DNA of 64,000 nt from Amycolatopsis regifaucium (GCF_001613935.1 NZ_LQCI01000003.1:416500-480499), one strand, 5' to 3'. Counted from the stretch's first letter, positions 32,228 through 42,016 are shown. Numbers and translations: made by a program. The notes: a model not told the origin generated them from the letters alone.

Positions 32228-34000
32228 ATGGCCAACTTGGTCAACCTGGAGTCGGTGAGCAAGTCCTACGGGGTGCGCCCGCTGCTCGACGGTGTTTCGC
32301 TTGGTGTGGCGGAAGGACAGCGCGTCGGCGTCGTCGGTCTCAACGGAGGCGGGAAGACGACCTTGCTGGAAGTCCTAGCGGGGCTCAGTGAGCCGGACGC
32401 GGGGCGGGTGAGTCACGTCCGTGGCCTGCGGATGGCCGTCGTCACTCAGAGGACCGAACTTCCCGGTGGTAGCACAATCGGCGACGTCGTGCTGGAGCGA
32501 TACGGCGCGGAGCACGAATGGGCCGCCGACGCGCGAGTCAGGTCCATTATGGACGGTCTGGGAATCACCGCGCTGGGTGTCGACACTCCGACGGCGAACC
32601 TGTCCGGCGGTGAACGGCGCCGAGTCGCGCTGGCCGCGGCTCTCACCGGTGAACTGGACCTCGTGGTCCTCGACGAGCCGACGAACCACTTGGACGTCGA
32701 AGGTGTGCGCTGGCTGGCGGACCACCTGCTCAACCGCAAGATCGCGGTCGTGGTCGTCACCCACGACCGGTGGTTCCTCGACACGGTCGCGAGTGTGACC
32801 TGGGAGGTCGCCAACGGTCGCGTCGAACAGTACGAAGGTGGCTACGCGGACTGGATCTTCGCGCGGGCCGAGCGGGCGAGGTTGGCGGCGACGGCCGAGG
32901 AGAAGCGGCAGAATCTCGCGCGCAAGGAACTCGCGTGGCTGCGGCGCGGTCCACAGGCCAGGACTTCGAAGCCGCGTTACCGAGTCGAAGCGGCAGAGGC
33001 GCTGATCTCCGATGTCCCGGAGCCGCGTGACTCGGTCGAACTGCAGGCGTTCGCGCGGCGACGGCTGGGGAAGACCGTCCTGGAAATCGAGGACGCCACC
33101 CTGACCGTCGGCGACCGCACCCTGCTCGACCACGTCACGTGGCGGATCGGACCCGGCGACCGGATCGGGCTGGTCGGCGTCAACGGGTCGGGAAAGACGA
33201 CGTTGCTCAAGCTGCTCGGCGGTGACAAGGAGCCCGAGACGGGGCGCCGCATCGAGGGGAAGACGGTCAGCCTCGCGCACCTTCGGCAGGAACTCGACGA
33301 CCTGCCGGGTGACCTGCGCGTCCTGCAGGCGATCGAAGAGGTCTCCGGACGCGTCGTGTTCGGCAAGCAGGAGCTTTCCGCTTCGCAGCTGGCCGAAAAG
33401 CTGGGATTTCCCGCGGCGAGGCAGTGGACACCGGTCGAAGACCTTTCCGGTGGTGAACGCCGTCGGCTGCAGCTGTGCCGGCTCCTGATGGCCGAACCCA
33501 ACGTGCTGCTCCTCGACGAACCGACGAACGACCTCGACATCGATACTTTGCAGCAGCTGGAAGACCTGCTCGATTCATGGCCGGGCAGCCTCGTCGTCGT
33601 TTCGCACGACCGGTATCTGGTGGAACGTGTTTGCGACACCATCGTCGCCTTGTTCGGCGACGGGCACGTGACCCATCTGCCGGGCGGTATCGAGGAGTAC
33701 CTCGAACGGCGGGTGAAGAGTCTGGCGAAGGCCAGTGCCGACAGGAAGTCGGGCAGTGGGCAGGCATCCGAGCCCAAGAAGAGCGCCGCGGAACAGCGAG
33801 CGGCGCAGAAGGAGCTGTCCCGCCTCGAGCGCAAGCTCGACCAGTTGCACGCCAAGGAAGAGAAGCTGCACGCGGCACTGCTCGCCGCGGCGACCGATCC
33901 GACGAAGCTCATCGAGCTCAACACTGAGCTGAAATCCGTCGAAACGGAGAAGGCGGAGGTCGAAGCCCAGTGGCTCGAGACCTCCGAAGCGATCGAGTGA
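32228..34000 (+). CDS. ABC-F family ATPase (ribosome-associated)
   Basis: 590 residues with no membrane segment. Two ATPase cassettes: the first has Walker A GLNGGGKTT (37-45) and signature LSGGERRRVALAAAL, the second GVNGSGKTT and LSGGERRRLQLCRLL. An inter-domain linker (about 210-270) and a C-terminal charged coiled coil (about 500-590) follow the Uup pattern. ABC-F proteins act on the ribosome as translation factors or in antibiotic protection. M. tuberculosis has a related gene, Rv1473-like or near ispE. The exact role cannot be told. Confidence 0.88.
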   Translation: MANLVNLESVSKSYGVRPLLDGVSLGVAEGQRVGVVGLNGGGKTTLLEVLAGLSEPDAGRVSHVRGLRMAVVTQRTELPGGSTIGDVVLERYGAEHEWAADARVRSIMDGLGITALGVDTPTANLSGGERRRVALAAALTGELDLVVLDEPTNHLDVEGVRWLADHLLNRKIAVVVVTHDRWFLDTVASVTWEVANGRVEQYEGGYADWIFARAERARLAATAEEKRQNLARKELAWLRRGPQARTSKPRYRVEAAEALISDVPEPRDSVELQAFARRRLGKTVLEIEDATLTVGDRTLLDHVTWRIGPGDRIGLVGVNGSGKTTLLKLLGGDKEPETGRRIEGKTVSLAHLRQELDDLPGDLRVLQAIEEVSGRVVFGKQELSASQLAEKLGFPAARQWTPVEDLSGGERRRLQLCRLLMAEPNVLLLDEPTNDLDIDTLQQLEDLLDSWPGSLVVVSHDRYLVERVCDTIVALFGDGHVTHLPGGIEEYLERRVKSLAKASADRKSGSGQASEPKKSAAEQRAAQKELSRLERKLDQLHAKEEKLHAALLAAATDPTKLIELNTELKSVETEKAEVEAQWLETSEAIE

Positions 34001-34051
34001 GTTCACTCGACAGTGAGCGGGCGTTCCGGGGCGGACAGTAATGTGACGCGC

Positions 34052-35743
34052 ATGAGTCGGTTCGTGGACACGCTCGTCGCCACCGCGGCGGGGCGAGGTC
34101 AGCAGCGGGGAATGGTCACTGGCGAGCCCAAGGAGCCGGTTCGGCGTACCTGGGCCGAAATTCACGAGCAGGCCAAGCGAGTGGCCGGTGGCCTGGTCGC
34201 CGGCGGGCTGGAGCCGGGCAAGGCGGTCGCGGTCCTGGCGGCGGCGCCGTCGTTGATCGCGCCGACGGTGCAGGCCGTATGGCTCGCCGGTGGCAGCGTG
34301 ACGATGCTGCACCAGCCCACCCAGCGCACCGACCTCGCCGAATGGGCCGAGGACACCGTTCGCGTGCTGAGGATGATCGGATCCGGTCTGGTTCTGCTCG
34401 GTGAGCCGTTCGATCAGCTGGCGCCGGTGCTCACCGAGCATGGCATCGCCTTCCAGGTGATCACCGAGCTGCTTGCGGCCGAACCGCTGGCGGAGCCTGT
34501 TCCGACGGCCGAATCCGACACCGCGCTCTTGCAGCTGACCAGTGGGTCGACGGCCGACCCGAAAGCCGTTCAGATCACCTACGGAAACCTCTACTCGAAC
34601 GTCAAGGCGATGGTCGACCGCGCCGAGTTCGATTTCGACGTCGATGTGATGGTTTCCTGGCTGCCCACCTTCCACGACATGGGGATGGTCGGCTTCCTGA
34701 CCGTTCCGATGACCTTCGGCGTCGAACTGGTCAAGATCACGCCGCTCGAGTTCCTGTCGGGGCCGTTGATCTGGCCGCAGCTGATCAGCAAGTACAACGG
34801 GACGACCACGGCCGCGCCGAACTTCGCTTACGCGATCGTGGGAAGGCGGATGGCACGTGTCGACGATGACGACGCCTACGACCTCTCGAAGCTTCGGATC
34901 GCACTGAACGGTGCCGAGCCGATCGATGAGACGGCTGTGCAGACGTTCGTGGAGGCCGGAGCACGGTTCAAAATGCCCGCCGAATGTGTTTTCCCCGCCT
35001 ACGGCATGGCGGAGGCGACTCTCGCGGTTTCGTTCGCGCCGTTGTTCACCGGGCTGACTCTCGACGTCGTCGAAGCCGATGCGCTCGAAACGGACAACCG
35101 CGCGGTGCCGGTGCCCGAGGGCGACCCGCGGCGCGGAACCGACGCCGTCCGCTCGTTCGCGATCCTGGGGCCGCCGCTCGACGGGCTCGAGGCCGAGATC
35201 GTCGACGACAAGGGCACGGTTCTCGGAGAGCGGCAGGTCGGGGAGATTCGCCTGCGTGGTGAGGCCGTCACGCCGGGGTACCTGACGATGGACGGTCCGC
35301 TCGCGACACAGGACGAGAACGGCTGGCTGCTCACCGGCGACCTCGGTTACCTGGTCGACGGCATGATCGTGATCTGTGGTCGCCGCAAGGACGTCATCAT
35401 CATGGGCGGCCGGAACCTGTATCCGACCGATATCGAACGTGCTGCCACGTCGGTCGAGGGGGTTCGCGCGGGGAACGCGGTGGCCGTGCGGATCGACGCC
35501 GGCAGCCGTCGGGAGCGGTTCGCCGTCGTCGTCGAGTCGAAGCTCGCCGGGGATCCCGGCACCGAGAAGGCGCTGGCGAAAGAGGTCGCGGCCAGGGTGC
35601 GCGACGCGGTCGACATGCGGCCGTTCGCGGTCGTCGTGCTTCCGGCCGGAAGCCTGCCCAAGACGCCGTCGGGCAAGGTGAAGCGGGCCGCCACGGCCAC
35701 CCAGTTCGCGGACAAGATCGCCAAGAACGCGGCTACCACCTGA
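34052..35743 (+). CDS. Fatty acyl-AMP ligase (FadD/Pks16-like adenylating enzyme)
   Basis: 563 residues from the ATG at 34052; a GTG three codons earlier is possible. Adenylate-forming motifs: LQLTSGSTADPKAV, the SWLPTFHDMGMVG motif and APNFAYAI, both typical of acyl-AMP ligases, GWLLTGDLGYLVDG, and the C-terminal LPKTPSGKVKR with the catalytic Lys. It activates a fatty acid to acyl-adenylate. Position between ispE and pth matches M. tuberculosis pks16 (Rv1013), which belongs to the same family. No polyketide synthase is near, so its partner is unknown. Confidence 0.88.
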   Translation: MSRFVDTLVATAAGRGQQRGMVTGEPKEPVRRTWAEIHEQAKRVAGGLVAGGLEPGKAVAVLAAAPSLIAPTVQAVWLAGGSVTMLHQPTQRTDLAEWAEDTVRVLRMIGSGLVLLGEPFDQLAPVLTEHGIAFQVITELLAAEPLAEPVPTAESDTALLQLTSGSTADPKAVQITYGNLYSNVKAMVDRAEFDFDVDVMVSWLPTFHDMGMVGFLTVPMTFGVELVKITPLEFLSGPLIWPQLISKYNGTTTAAPNFAYAIVGRRMARVDDDDAYDLSKLRIALNGAEPIDETAVQTFVEAGARFKMPAECVFPAYGMAEATLAVSFAPLFTGLTLDVVEADALETDNRAVPVPEGDPRRGTDAVRSFAILGPPLDGLEAEIVDDKGTVLGERQVGEIRLRGEAVTPGYLTMDGPLATQDENGWLLTGDLGYLVDGMIVICGRRKDVIIMGGRNLYPTDIERAATSVEGVRAGNAVAVRIDAGSRRERFAVVVESKLAGDPGTEKALAKEVAARVRDAVDMRPFAVVVLPAGSLPKTPSGKVKRAATATQFADKIAKNAATT

Positions 35744-35748
35744 CTCGA

Positions 35749-35791
35749 AGGGGCCGGGGCCGGTGAACGAACGTCACCGGCCCCGGCCCCT
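35749..35791. terminator. Perfect 18-bp hairpin, bidirectional terminator
   Basis: 35749-35766 pairs perfectly with 35774-35791 around a 7-base loop, between the convergent acyl-AMP ligase and DivIVA-like genes. Confidence 0.78.
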
Positions 35792-35809
35792 CGCGGCACC
35801 TCCCGTGGG

Positions 35810-36139
35810 TCAGCGGCGCCGCCAGAGCGGCTTACGGGTGTGGGTGTGTTCCAAAGCCGGCGCTATGTAGTAGTCGGTGGACTGGGAGAGTCCGGCAAGC
35901 GTGCCTTCGACATCTCGGAGGAACGCGTCGACGGCTGCCGGGTCATAGCCTCGTTTCGAGAGCGGCGCTTTGGCGAACGCCACGTTGTGGACGTCCGAAA
36001 CCGAGAGGTCGTCGTCGCCGTCGAGGGTCGCCGCGACGCGTTCGAGGAAGGCGTCGACCGCGGGTTCGTGGTATCCCCGGGCGCCGATGGGCGCCCGGTC
36101 GAACTGCCGGGTCCTCGCCTCGAACGCGGTGACGGGCAC
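35810..36139 (-). CDS. Small DivIVA-domain protein, two repeats
   Basis: 109 residues. Two tandem copies of the DivIVA N-terminal motif: FDRAPIGARGYHEPAVDAFL (about 13-32) and FAKAPLSKRGYDPAAVDAFL (about 54-73), each of the form (F)xxAPxxxRGYxxxxVDAFL. In DivIVA/Wag31 this motif is the membrane-binding, polar-growth-targeting head. No long coiled coil follows, only a basic tail ending in RRR. Its GTG start overlaps the stop of the similar upstream gene (TAGTG), so the pair is coupled. Role unknown; perhaps it modulates Wag31 at the pole. Confidence 0.85.
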   Translation of the reverse strand: MPVTAFEARTRQFDRAPIGARGYHEPAVDAFLERVAATLDGDDDLSVSDVHNVAFAKAPLSKRGYDPAAVDAFLRDVEGTLAGLSQSTDYYIAPALEHTHTRKPLWRRR

Positions 36140-36498
36140 TAGCGCTCCTGGAGGAACTCGACGGGACCGCGGTCCGGAACGGCGCGTTCGGCGGTCGTCT
36201 GGCCTTCTTCACGTGCGCCGGGCACTCCGAGTACCTGCTGGCCGGTTCGGTGAGCGAGTTGCGCCTCGACCTTGTCGAGGAACTCGTCGACTTCGCGTTC
36301 GTCGTAGCCGCGCTTCCCGATCAGCGGGCGCGAGAACATGACGTGGTGGACTTCGGCCGCCGTCAGGTCGTCCCGGTCCGAGATCGTGTCCGCGATCCGC
36401 TCCAGGAACGCGTCGACCTCGTGTTTGGCGTATCCGCGCCGCCCGATCGGGGCGTTCGGAAAAGTGGCGCCGGTGATGTCTTCGGCCGTAAACGACAT
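36139..36498 (-). CDS. Small DivIVA-domain protein, two repeats (upstream partner)
   Basis: 119 residues from the ATG at 36496-36498, with GGAGAGAG upstream; the longer frame has no support. It carries the same double repeat: [20 protein letters not shown] (about 13-32) and [20 protein letters not shown] (about 55-74), then an acidic and Pro-containing tail. It is coupled by a one-base overlap to the second small DivIVA-like gene. The two proteins look like duplicates and may pair with each other or with the full-length DivIVA (Wag31), which is not in this window. Confidence 0.85.
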   Translation of the reverse strand: MSFTAEDITGATFPNAPIGRRGYAKHEVDAFLERIADTISDRDDLTAAEVHHVMFSRPLIGKRGYDEREVDEFLDKVEAQLAHRTGQQVLGVPGAREEGQTTAERAVPDRGPVEFLQER

Positions 36499-36656
36499 GA
36501 AACTCTCTCCGGTTTCGGTGGGGAATGCGATCTCCGCATTCCGTCCTAACGGGTTTGAGAGTTTCCTGGAAGAGTCGCGCAATTCCACGACTCGATCAGG
36601 GGTCTGGTGAAACGCCTTCGAGTGATGAGAGGTAACGCACCGCCATGTGAGCGGGT

Positions 36657-37253
36657 TCACCCAGCGTGGAAGGTGTTCTGGGCCGCCGCGAGTCCAGTGC
36701 TGATAAGCGCTTCAACGGCGTCGGCGCAACGATCGATCTCGAAAGCGAGCTCTTTGCGTTCGACCGTCGAGAAGTCCTTCAGCACGAAATCCGCCGGATC
36801 CTGCCGCCCAGGCGGGCGTCCGACACCGAAACGGACGCGGTAGTAGTCCTTCGTGCCGAGAGATTTGGTGATCGAGCGAAGACCGTTGTGGCCGTTGTCG
36901 CCGCCGCCCAGCTTCATCTTGAGCGCGCCGAAATCGACGTCGAGCTCGTCGTGGACGACCACGAGACCCGCCGGGGGGATCTTGTAGAACCGCGCTACGC
37001 CCACCACAGGACCGCCAGAGAGGTTCATGTACGAGCGCGGCTTGGCCAGGACCACTCGCTGCCCGGCGAGCCTGCCCTCGAGGACTTCAGCGCCGCTCTT
37101 GTGGGCTTTGAACTTCCCGCCGACGCGGGCGGCGAGCTCGTCGAGCACCATGAAGCCGACGTTGTGCCGGTTGCCTGCGTACTGGGGCCCGGGATTGCCG
37201 AGGCCGGCGAGCAGAATCTGCTCGCCGGCCCCGGGAAGTACTGCTTCGGTCAC
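36657..37253 (-). CDS. pth: Peptidyl-tRNA hydrolase
   Basis: 198 residues, GTG start at 37251-37253. Family motifs: [18 protein letters not shown] with catalytic His30, [21 protein letters not shown] with the conserved Asp, and [13 protein letters not shown] with the key Asn. It releases peptides from peptidyl-tRNA that drops off the ribosome, so it is essential. It starts 10 bases after rplY, the normal actinobacterial order, and they form an operon. Confidence 0.96.
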   Translation of the reverse strand: MTEAVLPGAGEQILLAGLGNPGPQYAGNRHNVGFMVLDELAARVGGKFKAHKSGAEVLEGRLAGQRVVLAKPRSYMNLSGGPVVGVARFYKIPPAGLVVVHDELDVDFGALKMKLGGGDNGHNGLRSITKSLGTKDYYRVRFGVGRPPGRQDPADFVLKDFSTVERKELAFEIDRCADAVEALISTGLAAAQNTFHAG

Positions 37254-37263
37254 AAGAGTGACT

Positions 37264-37869
37264 TTATTCGGCGGCCTCGGCGGTGGTCTCCTCCGCCTCG
37301 GCTTCTTCGCCCTCGAGCGCGGACTCGGACGGCGCCTCGTTCACGGCGACGACCAGCGCGTCGGGGTCGGTGACCAGGGTTGCGCCCTTCGGCAGGGTGA
37401 CGTCCGAGGCGTTGATCTGGGTGCCGGCGACGACGCCCTCGACCGAGACCTCGACCTGCTCGGGAATGTGCAGCGCCTCGACCTCGATCTGGATGGCGTC
37501 GAGGTCGGTGGTGACCAGGGTGCCGGGGCCGGGGGTGCCGGTGACGACGACCGGGATGTCGACGGTGACCTTCTCGCCGCGGATGACGACCAGCAGGTCG
37601 ACGTGCTCGATGTAGTTCTTCAGCGGGTGGACGACGATGGTCTTCGTCAGCGCCAGCTCGCTCTTGCCCTCGAGGTCGAGGGTGATGACGGCGTTGCTGC
37701 CGTTCTCACGCACGACGCGGGCGAACTCGATGGCGGGCAGGGCGTAGTGACGGGGCTCCGAGCCGTGCCCGTACAGCACCGCGGGGATCTTGCCGGCGCG
37801 ACGCGTGCGGCGCGCGGCACCCTTGCCGAATTCGGTGCGGGGCTCGACGGACAGGCGTACCTCGGACAC
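37264..37869 (-). CDS. rplY: 50S ribosomal protein L25 (CTC/TL5 type)
   Basis: 201 residues from the GTG at 37867-37869, with AAGGAG upstream. It has the L25 RNA-binding domain (residues 1-90, [20 protein letters not shown]) followed by the CTC beta domain (about 100-185) and an acidic Glu/Ala tail. It binds 5S rRNA in the ribosome. Stationary-phase CTC-type proteins are longer than E. coli L25, as here. It is first in the rplY-pth operon. Confidence 0.96.
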   Translation of the reverse strand: MSEVRLSVEPRTEFGKGAARRTRRAGKIPAVLYGHGSEPRHYALPAIEFARVVRENGSNAVITLDLEGKSELALTKTIVVHPLKNYIEHVDLLVVIRGEKVTVDIPVVVTGTPGPGTLVTTDLDAIQIEVEALHIPEQVEVSVEGVVAGTQINASDVTLPKGATLVTDPDALVVAVNEAPSESALEGEEAEAEETTAEAAE

Positions 37870-38209
37870 GGTGTAGCACTCCTTCAATTCACCAACATGT
37901 TCAGCGAAATCATGCTGAGGTGGGGATGGTTCGGGGCGGTTCTGGTGTTCGGCGGCGAATTCCACAGGCGTGCTCGACCGCGTGTGGCCACTCAAGCCGC
38001 CGCGTCGATCACGTCGGGCACCAGGTGCTCACGGAACCCGCCTCGCCGAGACCGGGAAAGTGTAGACCAACCGGTCGCACCGGGGTCCCGCCGGGTGGCT
38101 CGTTCAGGTGACAAGTCGGTGACAGCTGCTTCCAGGACCCGCGGATGCGGTGGTGCGCGACCCCTTTTCTAAGGTGTGATCTCTTCGCACGCGAGACACA
38201 GGGGGCGGA
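37870..38209. other. Divergent intergenic region between rplY and a lipoprotein gene
   Basis: 340 bases without a gene. It carries the rplY ribosome site and leader, and presumably the two divergent promoters (a GTGACA-like -35 near 38108 faces right). No operator stands out. Confidence 0.35.
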
Positions 38210-39331
38210 ATGCCGGCACGACGGTTGAGGATCGGCGCTGTCGCCGTCTTGTGCTGCCTTGTGGCCGGCTGCGACGTCGCGATCGACGGTGCGGCGGGGA
38301 TCTCGCCCGCCGAACAGCAGCGGGTGGACCGGCGCGCGGAGCAGCGTGGTGCTGTCGAGAGCGCGTTGAAGGTGCTCGAGCAGACGCCTGCGGTTGTCTA
38401 CAAGTCGACAATCAAGGATGCTTCGGGTAACCCCGCCGAATTGCTGTTCCGGATCACTCGCAACGGGAGCGCGCTCGGCGCGCTGCCGGTGGACGGCCAG
38501 GCCATCCAGGTGATCTCGGCCGACAAGCAGCTGTACCTCTCGGCGACGCCGGAGTACTGGAAGGCGCACGGGCTCGGCAACAGCGACCAGTACGGCACCA
38601 GCTGGGTCCGCACCGACAGCACCGACCTGCCGGTGAACGCCGTCGAGGTGCTTAACCCGCGCAAGGCGGCTTCGACGCTTCGTACCGCGGTTTCCGCGAT
38701 GAACCGGCTGATCGATCCGGTTCGTTCCAAGTTGCCCGACGGGACCGAGGTCTACGACGTCGGGAGCGGAATCGGGATGCTGCGGGTGACCACGGCGGCG
38801 CCGCATCGCGTGATCAGTTTCGCGCCTTCCCTCATCGACGCGGCGGGCGGCAAGACACTCGGCGCCGAGATGCGGGTCGAGCCGCTCGCCGGGGACACGC
38901 TCAAAAAACTCCAGACGGATCTGGACGCCACGATCGGCGGGATCGGCCAGCCGTTCGACGCGCTCACCCAGGTCAGTGTCAGCGTGGTCAACGACAAACT
39001 GGACTGCACGGATTTCGTCGGGACCTGCCGGGCGACCATCGACGTCGCCAACACCGTCATCGGTGACGTGGGCGGGACGCCCGTGCATCTGACGCTGAGC
39101 GTCGAGTTCACGGCCCAAACGCTCGGCGCCCAGACCTGCACGGCGGACGCCAACGCGGCGCCGGACACCACGACGCCCATGAGCTGCGAGGTCAAGTTCA
39201 AGCTTCCGAATCGGAACGCCAGCTATCAGGTGCAGGCCAAGCCGTCGGCTCGCGGCGAGGTCCGTGCCCCGGTCGACGTCAACGGCGTACGCGAGAAGCT
39301 CAAGGCCGAGTTCACCGCTCTGGGTGGCTGA
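38210..39331 (+). CDS. Secreted lipoprotein, LprG/LppX-like fold suspected
   Basis: 373 residues. Signal peptide with lipobox VAG-Cys21, so it is anchored on the outer membrane face. The mature part (about 35-240) reads like the LolA/LppX fold, with beta-rich hydrophobic stretches (LFRITRNGSALGAL, VSADKQLYLSATPEYW). A second part contains two Cys pairs (LDCTDFVGTC and AQTCTADANAAPDTTTPMSC). It occupies the place of lpqT between rplY and prsA in M. tuberculosis but is on the opposite strand, so orthology is uncertain. Possible lipid carrier; unproven. Confidence 0.7.
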   Translation: MPARRLRIGAVAVLCCLVAGCDVAIDGAAGISPAEQQRVDRRAEQRGAVESALKVLEQTPAVVYKSTIKDASGNPAELLFRITRNGSALGALPVDGQAIQVISADKQLYLSATPEYWKAHGLGNSDQYGTSWVRTDSTDLPVNAVEVLNPRKAASTLRTAVSAMNRLIDPVRSKLPDGTEVYDVGSGIGMLRVTTAAPHRVISFAPSLIDAAGGKTLGAEMRVEPLAGDTLKKLQTDLDATIGGIGQPFDALTQVSVSVVNDKLDCTDFVGTCRATIDVANTVIGDVGGTPVHLTLSVEFTAQTLGAQTCTADANAAPDTTTPMSCEVKFKLPNRNASYQVQAKPSARGEVRAPVDVNGVREKLKAEFTALGG

Positions 39332-39425
39332 CCTGCACACTCACCCCGGGGTGCGTTGCATACGTTGAAGTAGCCGATCTTGCGTTCTTAGCATCGGTGC
39401 CATCACCGAGATAAGGGAGAACGTG

Positions 39426-40043
39426 ATGGCGAAGCTGGTTGTGTTCGGAGGAACCGGGTACGCGGGCGGGAAGATCACCGCCGAAGCGCGCGGCCGCGGA
39501 CACGAGGTCCTGGCGGTGTCGAGGAACGCCGAAGGCGAGGGCACCCGGGCGGGGTCGCTGTACGACGAGGCCTTCTTGACCGAGGTCGCCAAGGGCGCCG
39601 ACGTCCTGGTCATCGCGGTTCACGGGCAGAGCGGCTTGCTGGACGCGGTGCCCTCGATCGCCCGGGTCGCGAAGGACAACGGCGCTCGGATCGGCGTGGT
39701 CGGCGGTGCCGGGAGCCTGCACGTGGCCGAGGGTGGCCCGCGGCTGATCGACACCCCCGAGTTCCCGGACGAGTACAAGGGCGAAGCGGGGTCGCACGCG
39801 AAGGTGCTGGAAGCGTTCCGGGCGCTCCCCGAGGACGTCGACTGGTTCTACCTCAGCCCGGCCGCCGAGTTCGGCGCGTGGGCCGAGGGCGAGCGGACCG
39901 GCGAATTCCGGCTCGGGAGCGACGTGCTCCTGACCGACGAGAACGGCGGTTCGAAGATCAGCGGCGCCGACTACGCGATCGCGTTCGTCGACGAGATCGA
40001 GAAGCCGCGGCACCGCCGTCAGCGTTTCTGCGTCGCCTACTGA
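39426..40043 (+). CDS. NAD(P)H-binding oxidoreductase (SDR-like, NmrA/BVR-B type)
   Basis: 205 residues from the ATG at 39426, with GGGAG upstream. The Rossmann motif GGTGYAGG (8-15) at the N-terminus binds NAD(P). The rest matches the YwnB/BVR-B-like atypical short-chain dehydrogenase group, with no Tyr-x-x-x-Lys catalytic pair evident. It could be a reductase or a redox-sensing protein. Its stop overlaps the convergent LLM gene's end by 7 bases. Confidence 0.82.
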   Translation: MAKLVVFGGTGYAGGKITAEARGRGHEVLAVSRNAEGEGTRAGSLYDEAFLTEVAKGADVLVIAVHGQSGLLDAVPSIARVAKDNGARIGVVGGAGSLHVAEGGPRLIDTPEFPDEYKGEAGSHAKVLEAFRALPEDVDWFYLSPAAEFGAWAEGERTGEFRLGSDVLLTDENGGSKISGADYAIAFVDEIEKPRHRRQRFCVAY

Positions 40044-40906
40044 CCGGACAATTGCTTCACGACCGGCGCGAATGTTTCCAGCATCGGTTCGAACACCGTG
40101 ATGTAGGAGAAGCCGTACCGCTCACGACGCTCCTGGAGTTGCCGGACGATCTCGTCGACGGTCCCGAACAGCAATTGTGGTGTTTCGAGCAGCCTGTCCA
40201 CGTCGAGACCGTCTTCGTTCTCTTCATGCCAGGTCCCGGCGGCCGCGCGCCGGTCGTCCGTGACGACGACGCGCTGGACGAGCATGTTCAGTTCGGGATC
40301 CCGGCCGTTGGCGTGGGAGCGGAAGAAGGCGACGCGTTCGTCCATGCGCTCGGCGTCGTCCAGCCGGAAGGTGCCCGGCGGCTTTCCCTGTGCTTGGCGA
40401 AGACCCGCGAAGCCGGCGATGTCGGCTTCGCGGGCTGCGAGGGAAAGCACGCCGTCGCTGTTGCCTGCGAGGAGCAGCGGGGGTGGCGTGATCTTCTCGT
40501 CGGCGAAGTGTTCCCGCAGGTGGTCGAGGCTCTTCGTGAGGTATTCGATGCGTTCCTTGGCGGGAGTCCACGGCAGGCCGGCTCCGTCGAATTCCGACTT
40601 CATGTGGCCGGAGCCGAGGCCGAGGTCCAGCCGGTCGCCGGTCATCTTCACCGTCGTCGCGACTTCGCGGGCGAAGAGCGCGAGGTTGTAGAAGGGGACG
40701 TTGGAGACCAGGGTGCCTACGCGCGGCCGCTGGGTGACCGCGGCGGCCATGGTCAAAGCCGGGAAAGGCGCGTTCCGTCCTGGGCCGAGGTGGTCGGGCA
40801 CGGAGATGACGTCGTAGCCGAGGGCCTCGACGCGGTGGCACTTCCTGACCCAGTCTTCGCGGTTCTCGGCGCCCCAAAGGTTCACGCCGAACTTGAATTT
40901 CCCCAT
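40037..40906 (-). CDS. LLM class F420-dependent oxidoreductase
   Basis: 289 residues from the ATG at 40904-40906. Luciferase-like barrel: GVNLWGAENREDWVRKC at the start, SVPDHLGPGRNAPFP at about 38-52, and the RLDLGLGSGHMKSEFDGAG cofactor region around 93-111. Closest known group is the F420-dependent TIGR03621 type, common in actinomycetes. Substrate unknown. It is convergent with the NAD(P)-binding gene and shares no evident operon. Confidence 0.85.
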   Translation of the reverse strand: MGKFKFGVNLWGAENREDWVRKCHRVEALGYDVISVPDHLGPGRNAPFPALTMAAAVTQRPRVGTLVSNVPFYNLALFAREVATTVKMTGDRLDLGLGSGHMKSEFDGAGLPWTPAKERIEYLTKSLDHLREHFADEKITPPPLLLAGNSDGVLSLAAREADIAGFAGLRQAQGKPPGTFRLDDAERMDERVAFFRSHANGRDPELNMLVQRVVVTDDRRAAAGTWHEENEDGLDVDRLLETPQLLFGTVDEIVRQLQERRERYGFSYITVFEPMLETFAPVVKQLSGQ

Positions 40907-40966
40907 GAACGGCAACCTAGCCAGGTGGGGTGGCTGGGCGCGCCCTGTTTCGCGAGGAGCCGAAAA

Positions 40967-41029
40967 CGAAGCAAGGGACCTTTGCTGTCACTCTCCGGGA
41001 AAGAGCGATAGCAAAGGTCCCTTGCTTCG
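40967..41029. terminator. Long palindrome after prs (23-bp stem)
   Basis: Arms 40967-40989 and 41007-41029 pair with one G-U wobble. The 17-base loop contains its own short CTCT/AGAG helix. It ends the glmU-prs transcript. It shares the 17-mer AGCAAGGGACCTTTGCT with the palindrome at 12256-12325. Confidence 0.78.
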
Positions 41030-41035
41030 ATGGGA

Positions 41036-42016
41036 TCAGGCGTTGCCGTCGAAGAGGGACGTGACCGACCCGTCCTCGAAGACCTGCTGGATCGCCTGCG
41101 CCAGGAGCGGGGCGATGGACAGCACGGTCAGGCCCGGAAACCGCTTCTCCTCCGGGATCGGCAGCGTATTGGTGACGATCACCTCGCGCGCCTTGCAGTT
41201 CGACAGCCGCTCGGTGGCGGGGTCGGACAGGATGCCGTGGGTCGAGGCGATGACGACATCGGCCGCGCCTTCGTCGAGCAGGGCCTCGGTCGCCTTCACG
41301 ATCGTTCCACCGGTGTCGATCATGTCGTCGATCAGCACACACAGCTGACCGCGGACCTTGCCGACGACGCGGTTCGCGACGGCCTGGTTCGGCTTGTCCG
41401 GGTCGCGGGTCTTGTGGATGAACGCGATCGGCCGGTCGCCCAGCTGAGCCGCCCACTTCTCGGCGAGCCGCACGCGGCCCGAGTCCGGCGAGACGACGGT
41501 GATGTTCTCACCGTGGTAGGTCTTGTTGATGTGCGCGGCTAGCACGTTCTGCGCGAGCAGGTGGTCGACCGGGCCGTCGAAGAAGCCCTGGATCTGCGCG
41601 GTGTGCAGATCGACCGTCATGATCCGGTCGGCGCCCGCGGTCTTGAACAGGTCCGCGATCAGGCGCGCGGAGATCGGCTCGCGGCCCTTGTGCTTCTTGT
41701 CCTGCCGCGCGTACGGGTAGAACGGCATGATCACGGTGATCCGCTTGGCGCTCGCCCGCTTCAGGGCGTCCACCATGATCAGCTGCTCCATCACCCATTC
41801 GTTGATGGGCGCCGGGTGGCTCTGGATCACGAACGCGTCGGTCCCGCGCACCGATTCGTTGAACCGGACGAAGATCTCCCCGTTGGCGAAGTTGTGCGCG
41901 GTCTGCGGGACAACCGACACGTTGAGGTGCTTGGCCACCTCCTCCGCGAGCTCCGGGTGCGCGCGCCCGGAAAAGAGCATCAGGTTCTTCTTCGGTGTGC
42001 CGGACTTCGAACTCAT
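41036..42016 (-). CDS. prs: Ribose-phosphate pyrophosphokinase
   Basis: 326 residues. Class I PRPP synthetase: [13 protein letters not shown] near the start, the flexible loop with ATP binding, [32 protein letters not shown], and the PRPP loop [17 protein letters not shown]. It makes PRPP for nucleotide, His and Trp synthesis. The start overlaps the glmU stop by four bases (ATGA), so glmU and prs are co-transcribed, the same as in M. tuberculosis. Confidence 0.96.
   Translation of the reverse strand: MSSKSGTPKKNLMLFSGRAHPELAEEVAKHLNVSVVPQTAHNFANGEIFVRFNESVRGTDAFVIQSHPAPINEWVMEQLIMVDALKRASAKRITVIMPFYPYARQDKKHKGREPISARLIADLFKTAGADRIMTVDLHTAQIQGFFDGPVDHLLAQNVLAAHINKTYHGENITVVSPDSGRVRLAEKWAAQLGDRPIAFIHKTRDPDKPNQAVANRVVGKVRGQLCVLIDDMIDTGGTIVKATEALLDEGAADVVIASTHGILSDPATERLSNCKAREVIVTNTLPIPEEKRFPGLTVLSIAPLLAQAIQQVFEDGSVTSLFDGNA

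Noticed and set aside
34052-35743. Part of a polyketide gene cluster
   Set aside because: The acyl-AMP ligase stands without any polyketide synthase; its place fits the conserved pks16 locus.
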